This document shows positions 1-7,658 of a stretch of 64,000 nt of DNA, piece by piece. The position numbers and the translations under genes were made by a program. Location of the stretch: the NCBI GenBank assembly GCA_016716675.1, contig JADJVG010000015.1:1-64000 (forward strand). Direction: 5' to 3'. Source of the DNA: Hyphomicrobium sp. (GTDB taxonomy: Bacteria; Pseudomonadota; Alphaproteobacteria; Rhizobiales; Hyphomicrobiaceae). Numbering within the stretch: the stretch's first letter is position 1; the number at the start of each line of letters is the position of its first letter. The notes beneath the pieces were generated by a model. It did no database searches, had not been told where the DNA came from, and was given only the letters and a program-made list of their open reading frames with translations.

Positions 1-312
1 CTCGGCGGCGGCACTTCCGTCAGCAACGATGCGACAGCGAAATCTGAGTTCGATGCGCCGCGCCGGTCGCTGGCCGAGCGCATCGCAGCGCCGCGCGTGC
101 CGTTGCAGCCGGTCAATGATACCGCCACCGCAAGCGGCGAAAGCGTGCGCGAGGCGCGGGCTACCGGCGGCGCGATGTTCAAAGCGTTGAATGGTGGCGC
201 CGGCGAAGCATCGGACGATAGCGTCGTCGTCGAAGCCCCGGCTGCTGAGAAAGCAGGTGCCGCACCGCGCCGGCCGCGTCTCCTCGACCGCATCAGCGGC
301 ATCGAAAAGTAG
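1..312 (+). CDS. C-terminal end of an unidentified protein (5' partial)
   Basis: An open frame enters from the left edge and ends at a stop at 310-312, giving about 103 residues. The tail is rich in Ala, Arg, Pro and Glu and looks disordered. It ends in a short basic/hydrophobic motif (RRPRLLDRISGIEK). No catalytic motif is visible and I do not recognise the family. The low-complexity tail with a conserved-looking end could suit a cell-division or nucleic-acid-binding protein, but that is only a guess. The gene lies 31 bases from the 3' end of the convergent tRNA-Glu gene. Confidence 0.5.
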   Translation, partial: LGGGTSVSNDATAKSEFDAPRRSLAERIAAPRVPLQPVNDTATASGESVREARATGGAMFKALNGGAGEASDDSVVVEAPAAEKAGAAPRRPRLLDRISGIEK

Positions 313-343
313 CCGTCACTCCGAATACTGCGCTGAAATGGTA

Positions 344-419
344 TGGCGCCCCGTAGGGGACTCGAACCCCTGTTGCCCACGTGAGAGGCGGACGTCCTAG
401 GCCACTAGACGAACGGGGC
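344..419 (-). tRNA. tRNA-Glu (anticodon CUC)
   Basis: Reading the minus strand gives a complete cloverleaf. The 7-bp acceptor stem (GCCCCGT with ACGGGGC) is perfect. A G discriminator and an encoded CCA end at 344-346 follow. The T arm carries GGTTCGAGTCC. The anticodon loop reads CTCTCAC, placing CUC at positions 34-36, which decodes GAG. Overall similarity is to bacterial tRNA-Glu (TTCGTCTAGTGG D-arm region). It is 76 nt including CCA and has no intron. Confidence 0.96.
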
Positions 420-476
420 GCACCAAGCGGCCAATCTAAGCAACCGCCGTGGCGTCGGCAAGGCGGTGAACCGCAA

Positions 477-875
477 CTAGTTACGCGGCACAGCTTCGAG
501 CGGTTTGACGTCGGCGATGCGGCGGCCGGTGTCGAGGTCGATGATGGCGATGCCCGTGCCGGACGCGCTTTCGTGATGAATCGCCAAGCGATTGCCGGAA
601 ACCGATACGGAAACGACCTTGGCGCCTTTCGGCAATTCGACGCCGATCTCGCCGCCTGGCACCCCAGCGATGGCCGTTACCGGCCCGGCAGAGCGCGTTG
701 ACGAGCCTGAACCGGACAGGATTTTGTAAGCAATTGCGCCCAATCCGCCCAGGATCATCAGGCCCATCGCCGCGATCGCGATCTTAAGGTTGCGCTGTAG
801 GCGCTGTTCGCGCATGAGTGCAGCTTCACTCATCGGCGAGCCATCGGGCGCAGTTCTGGTCGCGGCGTCGGTCAT
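477..875 (-). CDS. Small single-pass membrane protein, function unknown
   Basis: This encodes 132 residues. An N-terminal cytoplasmic segment of about 30 residues is followed by one hydrophobic helix at about residues 31-50 (IAIAAMGLMILGGLGAIAYK). A roughly 80-residue domain rich in beta-type sequence follows and ends near GRRIADVKPLEAV. Small membrane proteins of this type (DUF6476-like) occur beside rluD in other Alphaproteobacteria. That name is from memory and not tested. The gene is divergent from rluD across a short gap, so the two may share a promoter region. No enzymatic motif is visible. Confidence 0.6.
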   Translation of the reverse strand: MTDAATRTAPDGSPMSEAALMREQRLQRNLKIAIAAMGLMILGGLGAIAYKILSGSGSSTRSAGPVTAIAGVPGGEIGVELPKGAKVVSVSVSGNRLAIHHESASGTGIAIIDLDTGRRIADVKPLEAVPRN

Positions 876-950
876 GTTACTTCGTCCTTTGACGCATTTT
901 CCAAGTGAGGCCAGACCCTGTTGCCAGAACCAGCCGCGGATGCCGGGACC

Positions 951-1996
951 ATGACGTTCGAGGTCGCTGAAGGCAACGCTTGGATCGCCTTGATCGCTGG
1001 CTTGCGGCGCAAATTCCGGCGTTATCGCGCGGCCGTGTGCAGGCCCTTATCAAAGATGGGCACGTCACACAGGCGGGGCGGACCATAGTTGAGCCCAATA
1101 CGCGGGTCAAACCGGCGGAAGTCTATGAGATCGTGGTCCCGGAGGCCGTTCCCTCCGACGTTACGGGCGAGGCTATGCCGCTGACTGTGGTGTTTGAGGA
1201 CCAGAGCGTCATCGTCATCGATAAGCCGGCCGGCCTTGTGGTCCATCCGGCAGCGGGCCACGAGACAGGCACCCTCGTCAATGCGCTCGTCGCCCACTGC
1301 GGTGATAGCCTTTCGGGGATCGGTGGCGTCAAACGTCCGGGCATCGTGCATCGCCTGGATAAGGATACGACCGGGCTGTTGGTCGTCGCCAAGACCGATG
1401 AAGCTCACCAGAGCCTGTCCGATCAGTTCCGCTCCCACGGTGAGGATGGCCGGCTGCATCGCGCCTATCTGGCGCTGGTGTGGGGCGTGCCAGTGCGCCC
1501 GAAAGGCGTCATCGATGCCGCCCTGGCGCGCAGCACCGCCAACCGCACCAAGATCTCGGTGTCGCGCCACGAGACGGCACGCCACGCGGTCACGCACTAC
1601 GAGGTGGTTGAAACTTTTCACGGCGCCAAACCGGCGGCGACCGTTTCCCTGCTCCGCTTGGTACTGGAGACGGGCCGCACCCACCAGATACGTGTGCATC
1701 TGGCGCATATCGGTCATCCAGTTTTGGGAGACCCAGTCTATGGGACCGGTTTTAAGACCCGCGAAGCCGCCCTCAATGACGTTGCGCAGCCGCTCGTGGC
1801 GCGGTTGCGGCGGCAAGCGCTGCACGCTGAAGAGCTCGGTTTCGAGCACCCGCGCAGTGGCAAGCCAAAGCTCTTCAAGAGCCCATTACCTGTTGATATG
1901 CAACGCATTATAGACGCGCTGAGAGCCAAGCCAGCGGCACCAGTTAAATCAAAAGCGACGGAAAAGCCGGCCGCCAAGCGTTCCCGCAAGTCTTGA
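951..1996 (+). CDS. rluD: 23S rRNA pseudouridine synthase RluD (frameshift near the start)
   Basis: Isomerises uridines in helix 69 of 23S rRNA to pseudouridine. Residues 1-50 of the main frame form an S4 RNA-binding domain (RLDRWLAA...SRGRVQALI). The catalytic loop HRLDKDTTG lies at about residues 124-132 with the catalytic Asp at 127. RTHQIRVH and GDPVYG follow, as in the RluA/RluC/RluD family. The C-terminal tail is Lys/Ala-rich. The main frame opens at a TTG (980), but a better start is ATG 951. It reads MTFEVAEGN and joins the main frame if one missing base is restored near 975-981. Family members normally carry such a beta-strand before LDRWLA. The break is probably a sequence error. 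Confidence 0.9.
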
Positions 1997-2016
1997 AACC
2001 GGTTCACGCGGCCATC

Positions 2017-2041
2017 ACATTCATCTGAATGTAATTTTTTT
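2017..2041 (+). terminator. Probable Rho-independent terminator after rluD
   Basis: ACATTC and GAATGT form a 6-bp stem around an ATCT loop and are followed by AATTTTTTT. It lies 20 bases after the rluD stop. The stem is AT-rich and short, so strength is uncertain. The rest of 1997-2186 is the rpoH leader and promoter region, in which I see no certain promoter. Confidence 0.55.
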
Positions 2042-2186
2042 GGGAAACTGGATCGTGCAATCCGGCGTTTAACAACTATGTAACGAGCCGAGCGGGGCTT
2101 CGAAGTTATTATCTCCGCAACTTAGTTTATCGGGCAATGGAGCGCTGAGCCGAACCGGACACGGGTGAAGGTCAGCGAGCGAAGTC

Positions 2187-3083
2187 ATGGTAGCACGAGC
2201 ACTGCCTACAATTGCGGGCGGGTCTTTGGGACTGTCGCGGTATCTCGAAGAGATCCGCAAGTTTCCAATGCTTGAGCCGGGCGAGGAATTCATGCTCGCA
2301 AAGCGCTGGCAGGAACATGCCGACGCGGACGCCGCTGAAAAGCTGGTGACGTCGCATCTGCGTCTCGTCGCCAAGATCGCGATGGGATACCGCGGCTACG
2401 GCCTGCCGATTGGTGAAGTCGTTTCCGAAGGCAACGTCGGCCTCATGCAGGCGGTGAAGCGGTTCGAACCGGATAAGGGATTCCGCCTCGCGACCTATGC
2501 GATGTGGTGGATCCGCGCGTCGATCCAGGAGTACATCCTGCGTTCGTGGAGCCTCGTCAAAATGGGCACGACGGCTGCGCAGAAGAAGCTGTTCTTCAAT
2601 CTGCGCCGCACCAAGAGCCAGTTGCAGGCCCTCGAAGAGGGCGATCTGAAGCCGGAAACGGTCAAGAAGATCGCCACCAAATTGGGCGTGACCGAAGACG
2701 AAGTGATCAGCATGAACCGTCGCCTTGGTGGTGACAGTTCGCTGAACGCACCCGTGCGCGCCGAGAGCGAGTCGGGCGAATGGCAGGACTGGTTGGTCGA
2801 TGAGACACCCTCCCAGGAGGCCCGCCTCGTCGAGGACGAAGAATTGAGCCGTCGCAGGTCGTATCTGAAGTCGGCCATGTCGGTGCTCAATGATCGTGAG
2901 CGCCGCGTGTTCGAAGCCCGCCGCCTCGCCGAAGATCCGGCGACGCTCGAAGATCTGTCGGCGGAATTCGGCGTCAGCCGGGAACGCATTCGCCAGATCG
3001 AAGTGCGCGCCTTCGAAAAGGTGCAGAAGGCGGTCACCACGTCGGCCAAGCGCGAGGAAACTCCGCATATGCGGCTGCAGTGA
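2187..3083 (+). CDS. rpoH: RNA polymerase heat-shock sigma factor RpoH (sigma-32)
   Basis: This is a 298-residue group 3 sigma factor directing RNA polymerase to heat-shock promoters. Region 2 is complete (SHLRLVAKIA, EGNVGLMQAVKRFEP, FRLATYAMWWIRASIQEYI at about residues 56-117). The RpoH box, which separates sigma-32 from RpoD, is present at residues 132-140 (QKKLFFNLR). Region 4 has the helix-turn-helix EFGVSRERIRQIEVRAFEKV near the C-terminus. Length is typical. The ATG at 2187 fits the usual alphaproteobacterial N-terminus. Many Hyphomicrobiales carry more than one rpoH, so I do not assign a paralogue number. A strong terminator follows. Confidence 0.97.
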   Translation: MVARALPTIAGGSLGLSRYLEEIRKFPMLEPGEEFMLAKRWQEHADADAAEKLVTSHLRLVAKIAMGYRGYGLPIGEVVSEGNVGLMQAVKRFEPDKGFRLATYAMWWIRASIQEYILRSWSLVKMGTTAAQKKLFFNLRRTKSQLQALEEGDLKPETVKKIATKLGVTEDEVISMNRRLGGDSSLNAPVRAESESGEWQDWLVDETPSQEARLVEDEELSRRRSYLKSAMSVLNDRERRVFEARRLAEDPATLEDLSAEFGVSRERIRQIEVRAFEKVQKAVTTSAKREETPHMRLQ

Positions 3084-3138
3084 CACGTCAAGCGCAGGCG
3101 CGGCTGTTGACGCAGCCTGGCCATCTGAATTAGCCCAG

Positions 3139-3168
3139 GGGCGGAGCAGTTTGTTCCGCCCTGTTTTA
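3139..3168 (+). terminator. Rho-independent terminator of rpoH
   Basis: GGGCGGA (3139-3145) pairs with TCCGCCC (3155-3161) and is followed by TGTTTTA. It lies 55 bases after the rpoH stop and about 30 bases before the next start, so it separates rpoH from the kinase-like gene. Confidence 0.85.
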
Positions 3169-3196
3169 TGTCTCATCTCCTGGCTCCCCTGGCATC

Positions 3197-4126
3197 ATGC
3201 GCAAAACCTTCGCATTGGTCTTCAACGCGCGTGCCGGTGTCGCGCGGCCCAAGCTGCTCGACGGCGTCCTCGCGCGTTTAAAAGCGGCGGGCGCCACGGT
3301 TTTTGCCGTGCCGGCACGAAGCGCCGAGGAAGCCGCGCTGCGCGTTGCCGAGCTTGCGCAAACCAAAGGCGCGGACGCCGTGATCGCCGCTGGCGGCGAC
3401 GGGACGTTCCGTGCCGTGGCAACCGGTGCGGCCGGCAGCGAGCTGCCGGTCGGCTTCTTGCCGCTCGGCACGGGCAACGTGCTGGCCTACGAGCTCGGCT
3501 TGCGCAAGCACGCCCCAGACCTCGCCACAGGGCTTCTCGAACATCCCGCCATTCCGGTGCAGGGCGGCTTGGTCAACGGTCAGCCCTTCTTCCTGATGGC
3601 CGGTGCCGGACACGATGCCCGCATCGTGCAAGGGCTGAACTATAAAACCAAACGGATGTTGGGGCGGGCGGCGTATACGCAACCCGTTATCGACGCACTC
3701 ATCGAGCGGCCTCAGATGTTTGACATCGACGTCGATGGCCGCAGTTTGCAGGCGTCCTGGGCCATCATCACGCGCGCCAGCCATTACGGCGGGTCGTTTG
3801 TGTTGACGCGCGAAACCCGGCTGGGGGAAGCTCCGATGATCGCCGTCATCGTCGCCGCAAAATCGCGGACGCAGTTGCTCAGAGCGTCGGCGGCGCTGGC
3901 GCTGGGGTGGATCGCCAATCCGGCGCGGCGCCCGCCAGGGGTGAGCGTGCTGCCAGCCCGCCATGTGCGCATGGGCTTGGCGGTCACCGTGCCGCTGCAG
4001 GTCGATGGCGACGAGGCTGGTGCAACACCAGCCAATATTGTGGCCGAAGGGCCAATCGTACGCATAATCGTGCCGCCTGCCTACGCGGCCGACCTTACGA
4101 AGTGTCACACGAATCACCTACTCTAG
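3197..4126 (+). CDS. Diacylglycerol kinase-family lipid kinase
   Basis: This is a 309-residue member of the DAGK/YegS/BmrU family, which phosphorylates diacylglycerol or related lipids with ATP at the inner face of the membrane. The nucleotide-binding motif GGDGT is at about residues 66-70 and the following GTGN at 91-94, both diagnostic. The C-terminal beta-sandwich half ends near VPLQVDGDEAG, where this family carries a conserved QVDGE-like segment. The start is ATG 3197, just after the rpoH terminator. The exact lipid substrate cannot be inferred. Confidence 0.85.
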   Translation: MRKTFALVFNARAGVARPKLLDGVLARLKAAGATVFAVPARSAEEAALRVAELAQTKGADAVIAAGGDGTFRAVATGAAGSELPVGFLPLGTGNVLAYELGLRKHAPDLATGLLEHPAIPVQGGLVNGQPFFLMAGAGHDARIVQGLNYKTKRMLGRAAYTQPVIDALIERPQMFDIDVDGRSLQASWAIITRASHYGGSFVLTRETRLGEAPMIAVIVAAKSRTQLLRASAALALGWIANPARRPPGVSVLPARHVRMGLAVTVPLQVDGDEAGATPANIVAEGPIVRIIVPPAYAADLTKCHTNHLL

Positions 4127-4680
4127 GTCCAGTGAGGTGTTACTGGTCTTGCCGTGTCCAAACGGTTAGCCCGGCAACTTGTGCGAGCGTCAGAGCGAGA
4201 ACAAAGGGTCCATGCCCTCGTCTACTCTGAACTGGGTCGAAAGCGACCAGCAGTTGACTTCGAACGGCGCGTGGCAGCGATGGATAGGGCTGCCCGAGGG
4301 AGCGTCTTTCAGGTCCCGGCTCAACATCCTCGCCTGCCTGTCTGAAACTCTCCGCAGCTTCGTCTATTTCAACGTTTCGTTGGTGCGAACGTCAGCGAGC
4401 CCGCGTGCTGACACTCTGCGCCCATCGCGACGGCGGCGAAGTGCAGGTCTGCTTTAGCAGGCTTGCGGAACTTTGGAAGATGGAGTGCCTCATGCAGAAG
4501 CGCTGTCACCGGCCAACGCGTGTTACGCCAACCACCCGCAAACATGATCACACGTCTGACGACAGGAATTCCCGCTGGTTGTTACTGCTCTGGCGCCAAC
4601 ATAAAAAACACCCTCCAAGTAGGGATTAACTGACGCAGCGCCGCCAAGTACACGAACGAAACGCGGCGACATTAAAAGGA
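4127..4680. other. Gene-poor stretch, nothing recognised
   Basis: About 550 bases lie between the lipid kinase and the amidase terminator. Short open frames exist on both strands (for example one on + from an ATG at 4212 to about 4457), but none has a clear ribosome-binding site, a known motif or strand-consistent codon use. It could hold an unrecognised small gene or RNA, or a decayed gene. Confidence 0.5.
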
Positions 4681-4710
4681 AAAGGCCGGTATCAGCACCG
4701 GCCTTTTTCG
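4681..4710. terminator. Strong hairpin terminator, probably bidirectional
   Basis: AAAGGCCGGT (4681-4690) and ACCGGCCTTT (4697-4706) form a perfect 10-bp stem with a 6-base loop. On the + side it runs into TTTTT. On the minus side the stem is followed by TCCTTTTAA. The repaired amidase frame stops at 4740-4742, 30 bases upstream on the minus strand, so it terminates that gene. On the + strand no gene has been identified that would need it. Confidence 0.9.
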
Positions 4711-4739
4711 TTATTCGGATGGCTTCGGAGAGGCTGACG

Positions 4740-6043
4740 CTACATCGGCAATCGCGCAAGCTGGTTGCCGAAGTAGCTATCGACCGCCGAGACGATCGAG
4801 TCGGCGACCTTCTCGCGCCACTCGTCGGAATTCAAATTCTGGCGTCCTGCTTATTCGATACGTAGGCGAGTTCGATCAGCACTGACGGGAATTGCGCTGT
4901 TTTAAGCACCTTGAATGCGGCTTGCTGATCAGGGTCGTGGCGCATCGGTGTACTCTCGCCCATCGTCTCGATCACCGACTTCGCGAAAACGCCGGTGCGT
5001 TCGTGGGTCAGTTTCACATCGCGCTCGGCAAGATCGGCAAGGATGTCGCGGACTGCATCGACATCGCCTTTCAACTGTTTGACCGTCTGAACTTCGGCTT
5101 CCGACATGACGTTCTTGCCAGCTTTGTTGGTGGCGCTGCGTTGCAAATCTTTGGCGACGCCGTCGCGCAACGTGAAGATGGTCGCGCCGCGGGCTTTGGT
5201 GCTGGCGTAGTCGGCGTGAATGGCAATGAAAAGATTGGCGTGGTTGCGTTCGCCGAAGCGGACCCGTTCATCAAGTTCGATGAAGATGTCCTTGTCGCGG
5301 GTCATCAGAACCTTATAGCGGCCTGTCTTTTCAAGCTGTTCGCGCAACTCGTGGGCAAAGGCGAGCACGACCTGCTTCTCGACCGTACCGAATTTCTCCG
5401 CGCCCGAATCCATGCCGCCGTGACCCGGGTCGAGCACGATGATCGGTTTGAATGCTTTTGCTGCCCGCTCTTTTGGGCTTTCGGCGCGCTTCGGTGTCGG
5501 CGGTTGCAGTCCGCTGCCGCCAAGGGCGCTGGGCGCCGCTGCAAGGCCTTTTTTGGAGCCTGCTTTGAGGGCTGCATCGACGGTGAGGATATTCAGCGCC
5601 AGACGCCACACGCCGGAAGCGTCCTTATCGATGGTCGCGCTATCGACAACGACGGGCTGCGTGACATCGATGACGACGCGCATCTTGCCGGCGGCAGCCA
5701 ATCCGCCACGAAACGATTTGACGAGGCCGACAGCTTCGCTGCCCGAGTGCTCGGGCAAATTCAGTTTGACGTCGGGCAATTCCACGACGACGCGATTGGG
5801 ATTGGACAGCGAGAAAACGCGATACTCAACCTTGCGATCGAGGCCAATGACGAAGCGCGTGCGCGCCGACTGCAGGGCAGGCGTGGGTGTGGCAAGCGGC
5901 TGTTGCAGCGCGACCGCAAGCTGATCGGCGCGCGGTTTCGCGTCCGCGATCTGATCGGCGGCGACAGACGGACCCATCAGCGCGATGGTCGCAAAGCCCG
6001 CAATGACCGTGAGGCAAACTCCCCACGAACGGCAATGACGCAT
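4740..6043 (-). CDS. N-acetylmuramoyl-L-alanine amidase, AmiC type (C-terminal frameshift)
   Basis: Periplasmic zinc amidase that cleaves the amide bond between N-acetylmuramate and the peptide stem, used in daughter-cell separation. A signal peptide (residues 1-29, ending SVAA) is followed by an AMIN domain (RFVIGLDRKVEYRVFSLSN) for septal targeting. A linker leads to an Amidase_3 domain with IVLDPGHGGMDSGAE, FIAIHAD and VLIELAYVSNKQD. The main frame stops at 4832. If one missing base is restored near 4845, the protein continues with NLNSDEWREKVADSIVSAV and ends QLARLPM at 4740, the usual C-terminal helix. Repaired length is about 434 residues. Confidence 0.92.
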
Positions 6044-6225
6044 GACCTAAAAAAACCCCCGTCGGCGAACAACCCCGAACGTACCCGCGTGACCAAAAAG
6101 GTGTGCCCTTTGATGATGGCGTTTTGACGAAACGCTTCGGGCCCTTGGGAGGTTATCGGACAGCTATGGTTAAGTCCGCGTAAAGACCTGTTGCAGGGTG
6201 GAGATAGTGTTTGCAGGTCAACGGG

Positions 6226-6690
6226 TTAGGCGTCGCCGCTGTGCCACCGGCTGCGCGCTGCATCATCGGTTTCGCGGGCGTCGACCCAAGAGCCGTGACC
6301 ATCGCCACCAGTTTCCTTTTTCCAGAACGGCGCTTCGGTCTTCAAATAGTCCATCAGAAAATCGCACGCCGAAATCGCGTTGTGGCGGTGTGGTGCGCAG
6401 GCAATGACGAGCACGATGTTGTCGCCCGGCTGAAGTGCGCCGATGCGATGGATGATGCGGCTGGCCGTCAAGTGGAAGCGGGCGACGGCGGCCGCTTCGA
6501 TGCGGGCGAGCTCCGCTTCCGTCATGCCCGGATAATGTTCGAGCGACATCGATTGCAGTTTGTTGCCATGCGCTTCGCCGCGCACTTTTCCGATGAAGGT
6601 TGCGATGGCGCCGATGCCTGTATCAGCATCGCTGAGTGCTGCCACTTCCGCAGACAGATCGAAGTCGGCCTCTTGCACCGAAACGGACAT
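6226..6690 (-). CDS. moaE: Molybdopterin synthase catalytic subunit MoaE
   Basis: Inserts dithiolene sulfur into precursor Z (cPMP) to make molybdopterin, using the thiocarboxylated C-terminus of MoaD. It has 154 residues, a normal length. Family features are FIGKVRGEAHG, LEHYPGMTEAE, RIGALQPGD, the HRHNAISACDFLMDYLK block and the active-site segment APFWKKE. It is the last gene of pgsA-moaD-moaE, beginning 5 bases after the moaD stop. The dependence on MoaD and the tight spacing suggest translational coupling. Confidence 0.96.
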   Translation of the reverse strand: MSVSVQEADFDLSAEVAALSDADTGIGAIATFIGKVRGEAHGNKLQSMSLEHYPGMTEAELARIEAAAVARFHLTASRIIHRIGALQPGDNIVLVIACAPHRHNAISACDFLMDYLKTEAPFWKKETGGDGHGSWVDARETDDAARSRWHSGDA

Positions 6691-6695
6691 GGCGC

Positions 6696-6974
6696 CTAGC
6701 CTCCGGTGACCGGTGGGAAAAATCCAATTTCGCGGGCCGCCCCGATCTGGGTGAGGGCCTGCACATGCTTATGATCGATCGCCGCGCGGATCGCGTCCGG
6801 TTTGGCGAACGCGCTTGCATAACCATCGCCGCGAGATTGCATCCAGCGGGCAAGGTCGCCAATGGTTTTTACGTCCGGCGGAACCGTGACGCGTTCTTCG
6901 CTGAGCCCGACTTTCTCGCGAACCCAAGCGAAATAGCGAACGGTAACTTCGCGCGCGTTTTCGTTCGTTGACAT
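6696..6974 (-). CDS. moaD: Molybdopterin synthase sulfur-carrier subunit MoaD
   Basis: Ubiquitin-fold sulfur carrier of 92 residues. It ends in the required Gly-Gly (FFPPVTGG), whose terminal carboxylate is adenylated and converted to a thiocarboxylate before transfer to MoaE. The N-terminal VRYFAWVREKVG matches the family. The start is 4 bases after the pgsA stop. Confidence 0.94.
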   Translation of the reverse strand: MSTNENAREVTVRYFAWVREKVGLSEERVTVPPDVKTIGDLARWMQSRGDGYASAFAKPDAIRAAIDHKHVQALTQIGAAREIGFFPPVTGG

Positions 6975-6978
6975 TGCT

Positions 6979-7593
6979 TTACCGCTCTATGGCATGGCGA
7001 ACGCCAGCCTTCAGATAGTCATAGCCTGTAAACAGCGTCAGGATTGCGGACATCCACAGAATGACCAAGCCTGCTTGCGTTACTCCTGGCACGTAGGCAT
7101 CTGCGGCGGGGCCTGCAAGGATCATGGCAAGCGCAATGAATTGTAGCGCCGTTTTCCATTTGGCGAGCTGCGTCACATGGATCTTGACGTTCAGCTCGGC
7201 CAGAAACTCGCGCAGACCGGATACCAGAATTTCGCGCGACAGAATGATCATCGCTGCCCACACCGACCAGCCGTTGATGTCGCGCGTGTAAACCAACATC
7301 AGAAGCGTTGCGCCAACGAGCAGCTTGTCGGCAATGGGGTCCAACATGCGGCCGAGGTTCGACTGCTGCTGCCACATGCGCGCCAGATAACCGTCGAGCC
7401 AGTCTGTAATGCAAGCGACAATGAACAGTGCGACAGCGGCCCAGCGGGCGGCAGCGCTGTCATAGAAGAACAGCAGCGCCACCAGCACTGGCACGGCCAC
7501 GATGCGGCCATAGGTCAGAATGTTCGGCAGACTGGTCAGGATCGGCCGTCGCGCAATTTGGTCCATTTGTCTGGGTAACCCTGGCAGCCGCAC
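6979..7593 (-). CDS. pgsA: CDP-diacylglycerol-glycerol-3-phosphate 3-phosphatidyltransferase
   Basis: Membrane enzyme that makes phosphatidylglycerophosphate, the first committed step to phosphatidylglycerol and cardiolipin. It has 204 residues with about four hydrophobic segments. The CDP-alcohol phosphotransferase signature DG(x2)AR(x8)G(x3)D(x3)D is complete, reading DGYLARM...NLGRMLDPIAD at about residues 68-91. The first codons are uncertain: the more typical start could be the Met at residue 10 (MDQIARRP). It leads the pgsA-moaD-moaE operon. PgsA beside moaD/moaE is a common arrangement in Alphaproteobacteria. Confidence 0.95.
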   Translation of the reverse strand: MRLPGLPRQMDQIARRPILTSLPNILTYGRIVAVPVLVALLFFYDSAAARWAAVALFIVACITDWLDGYLARMWQQQSNLGRMLDPIADKLLVGATLLMLVYTRDINGWSVWAAMIILSREILVSGLREFLAELNVKIHVTQLAKWKTALQFIALAMILAGPAADAYVPGVTQAGLVILWMSAILTLFTGYDYLKAGVRHAIER

Positions 7594-7658
7594 CCCGTCA
7601 ATGGCTGAGCCGGGACCGGCCCGGCAATCCGTGCTGGATGGCGCGTTTCGACGCGGAT

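Noticed and set aside
2172..3176. 334-codon open frame on minus opposite rpoH
   Set aside because: Pure antisense shadow of a clear sigma factor.
4892..6127. 411-codon open frame on + opposite the amidase
   Set aside because: Antisense to a gene with signal peptide, AMIN and Amidase_3 motifs; no motif of its own.
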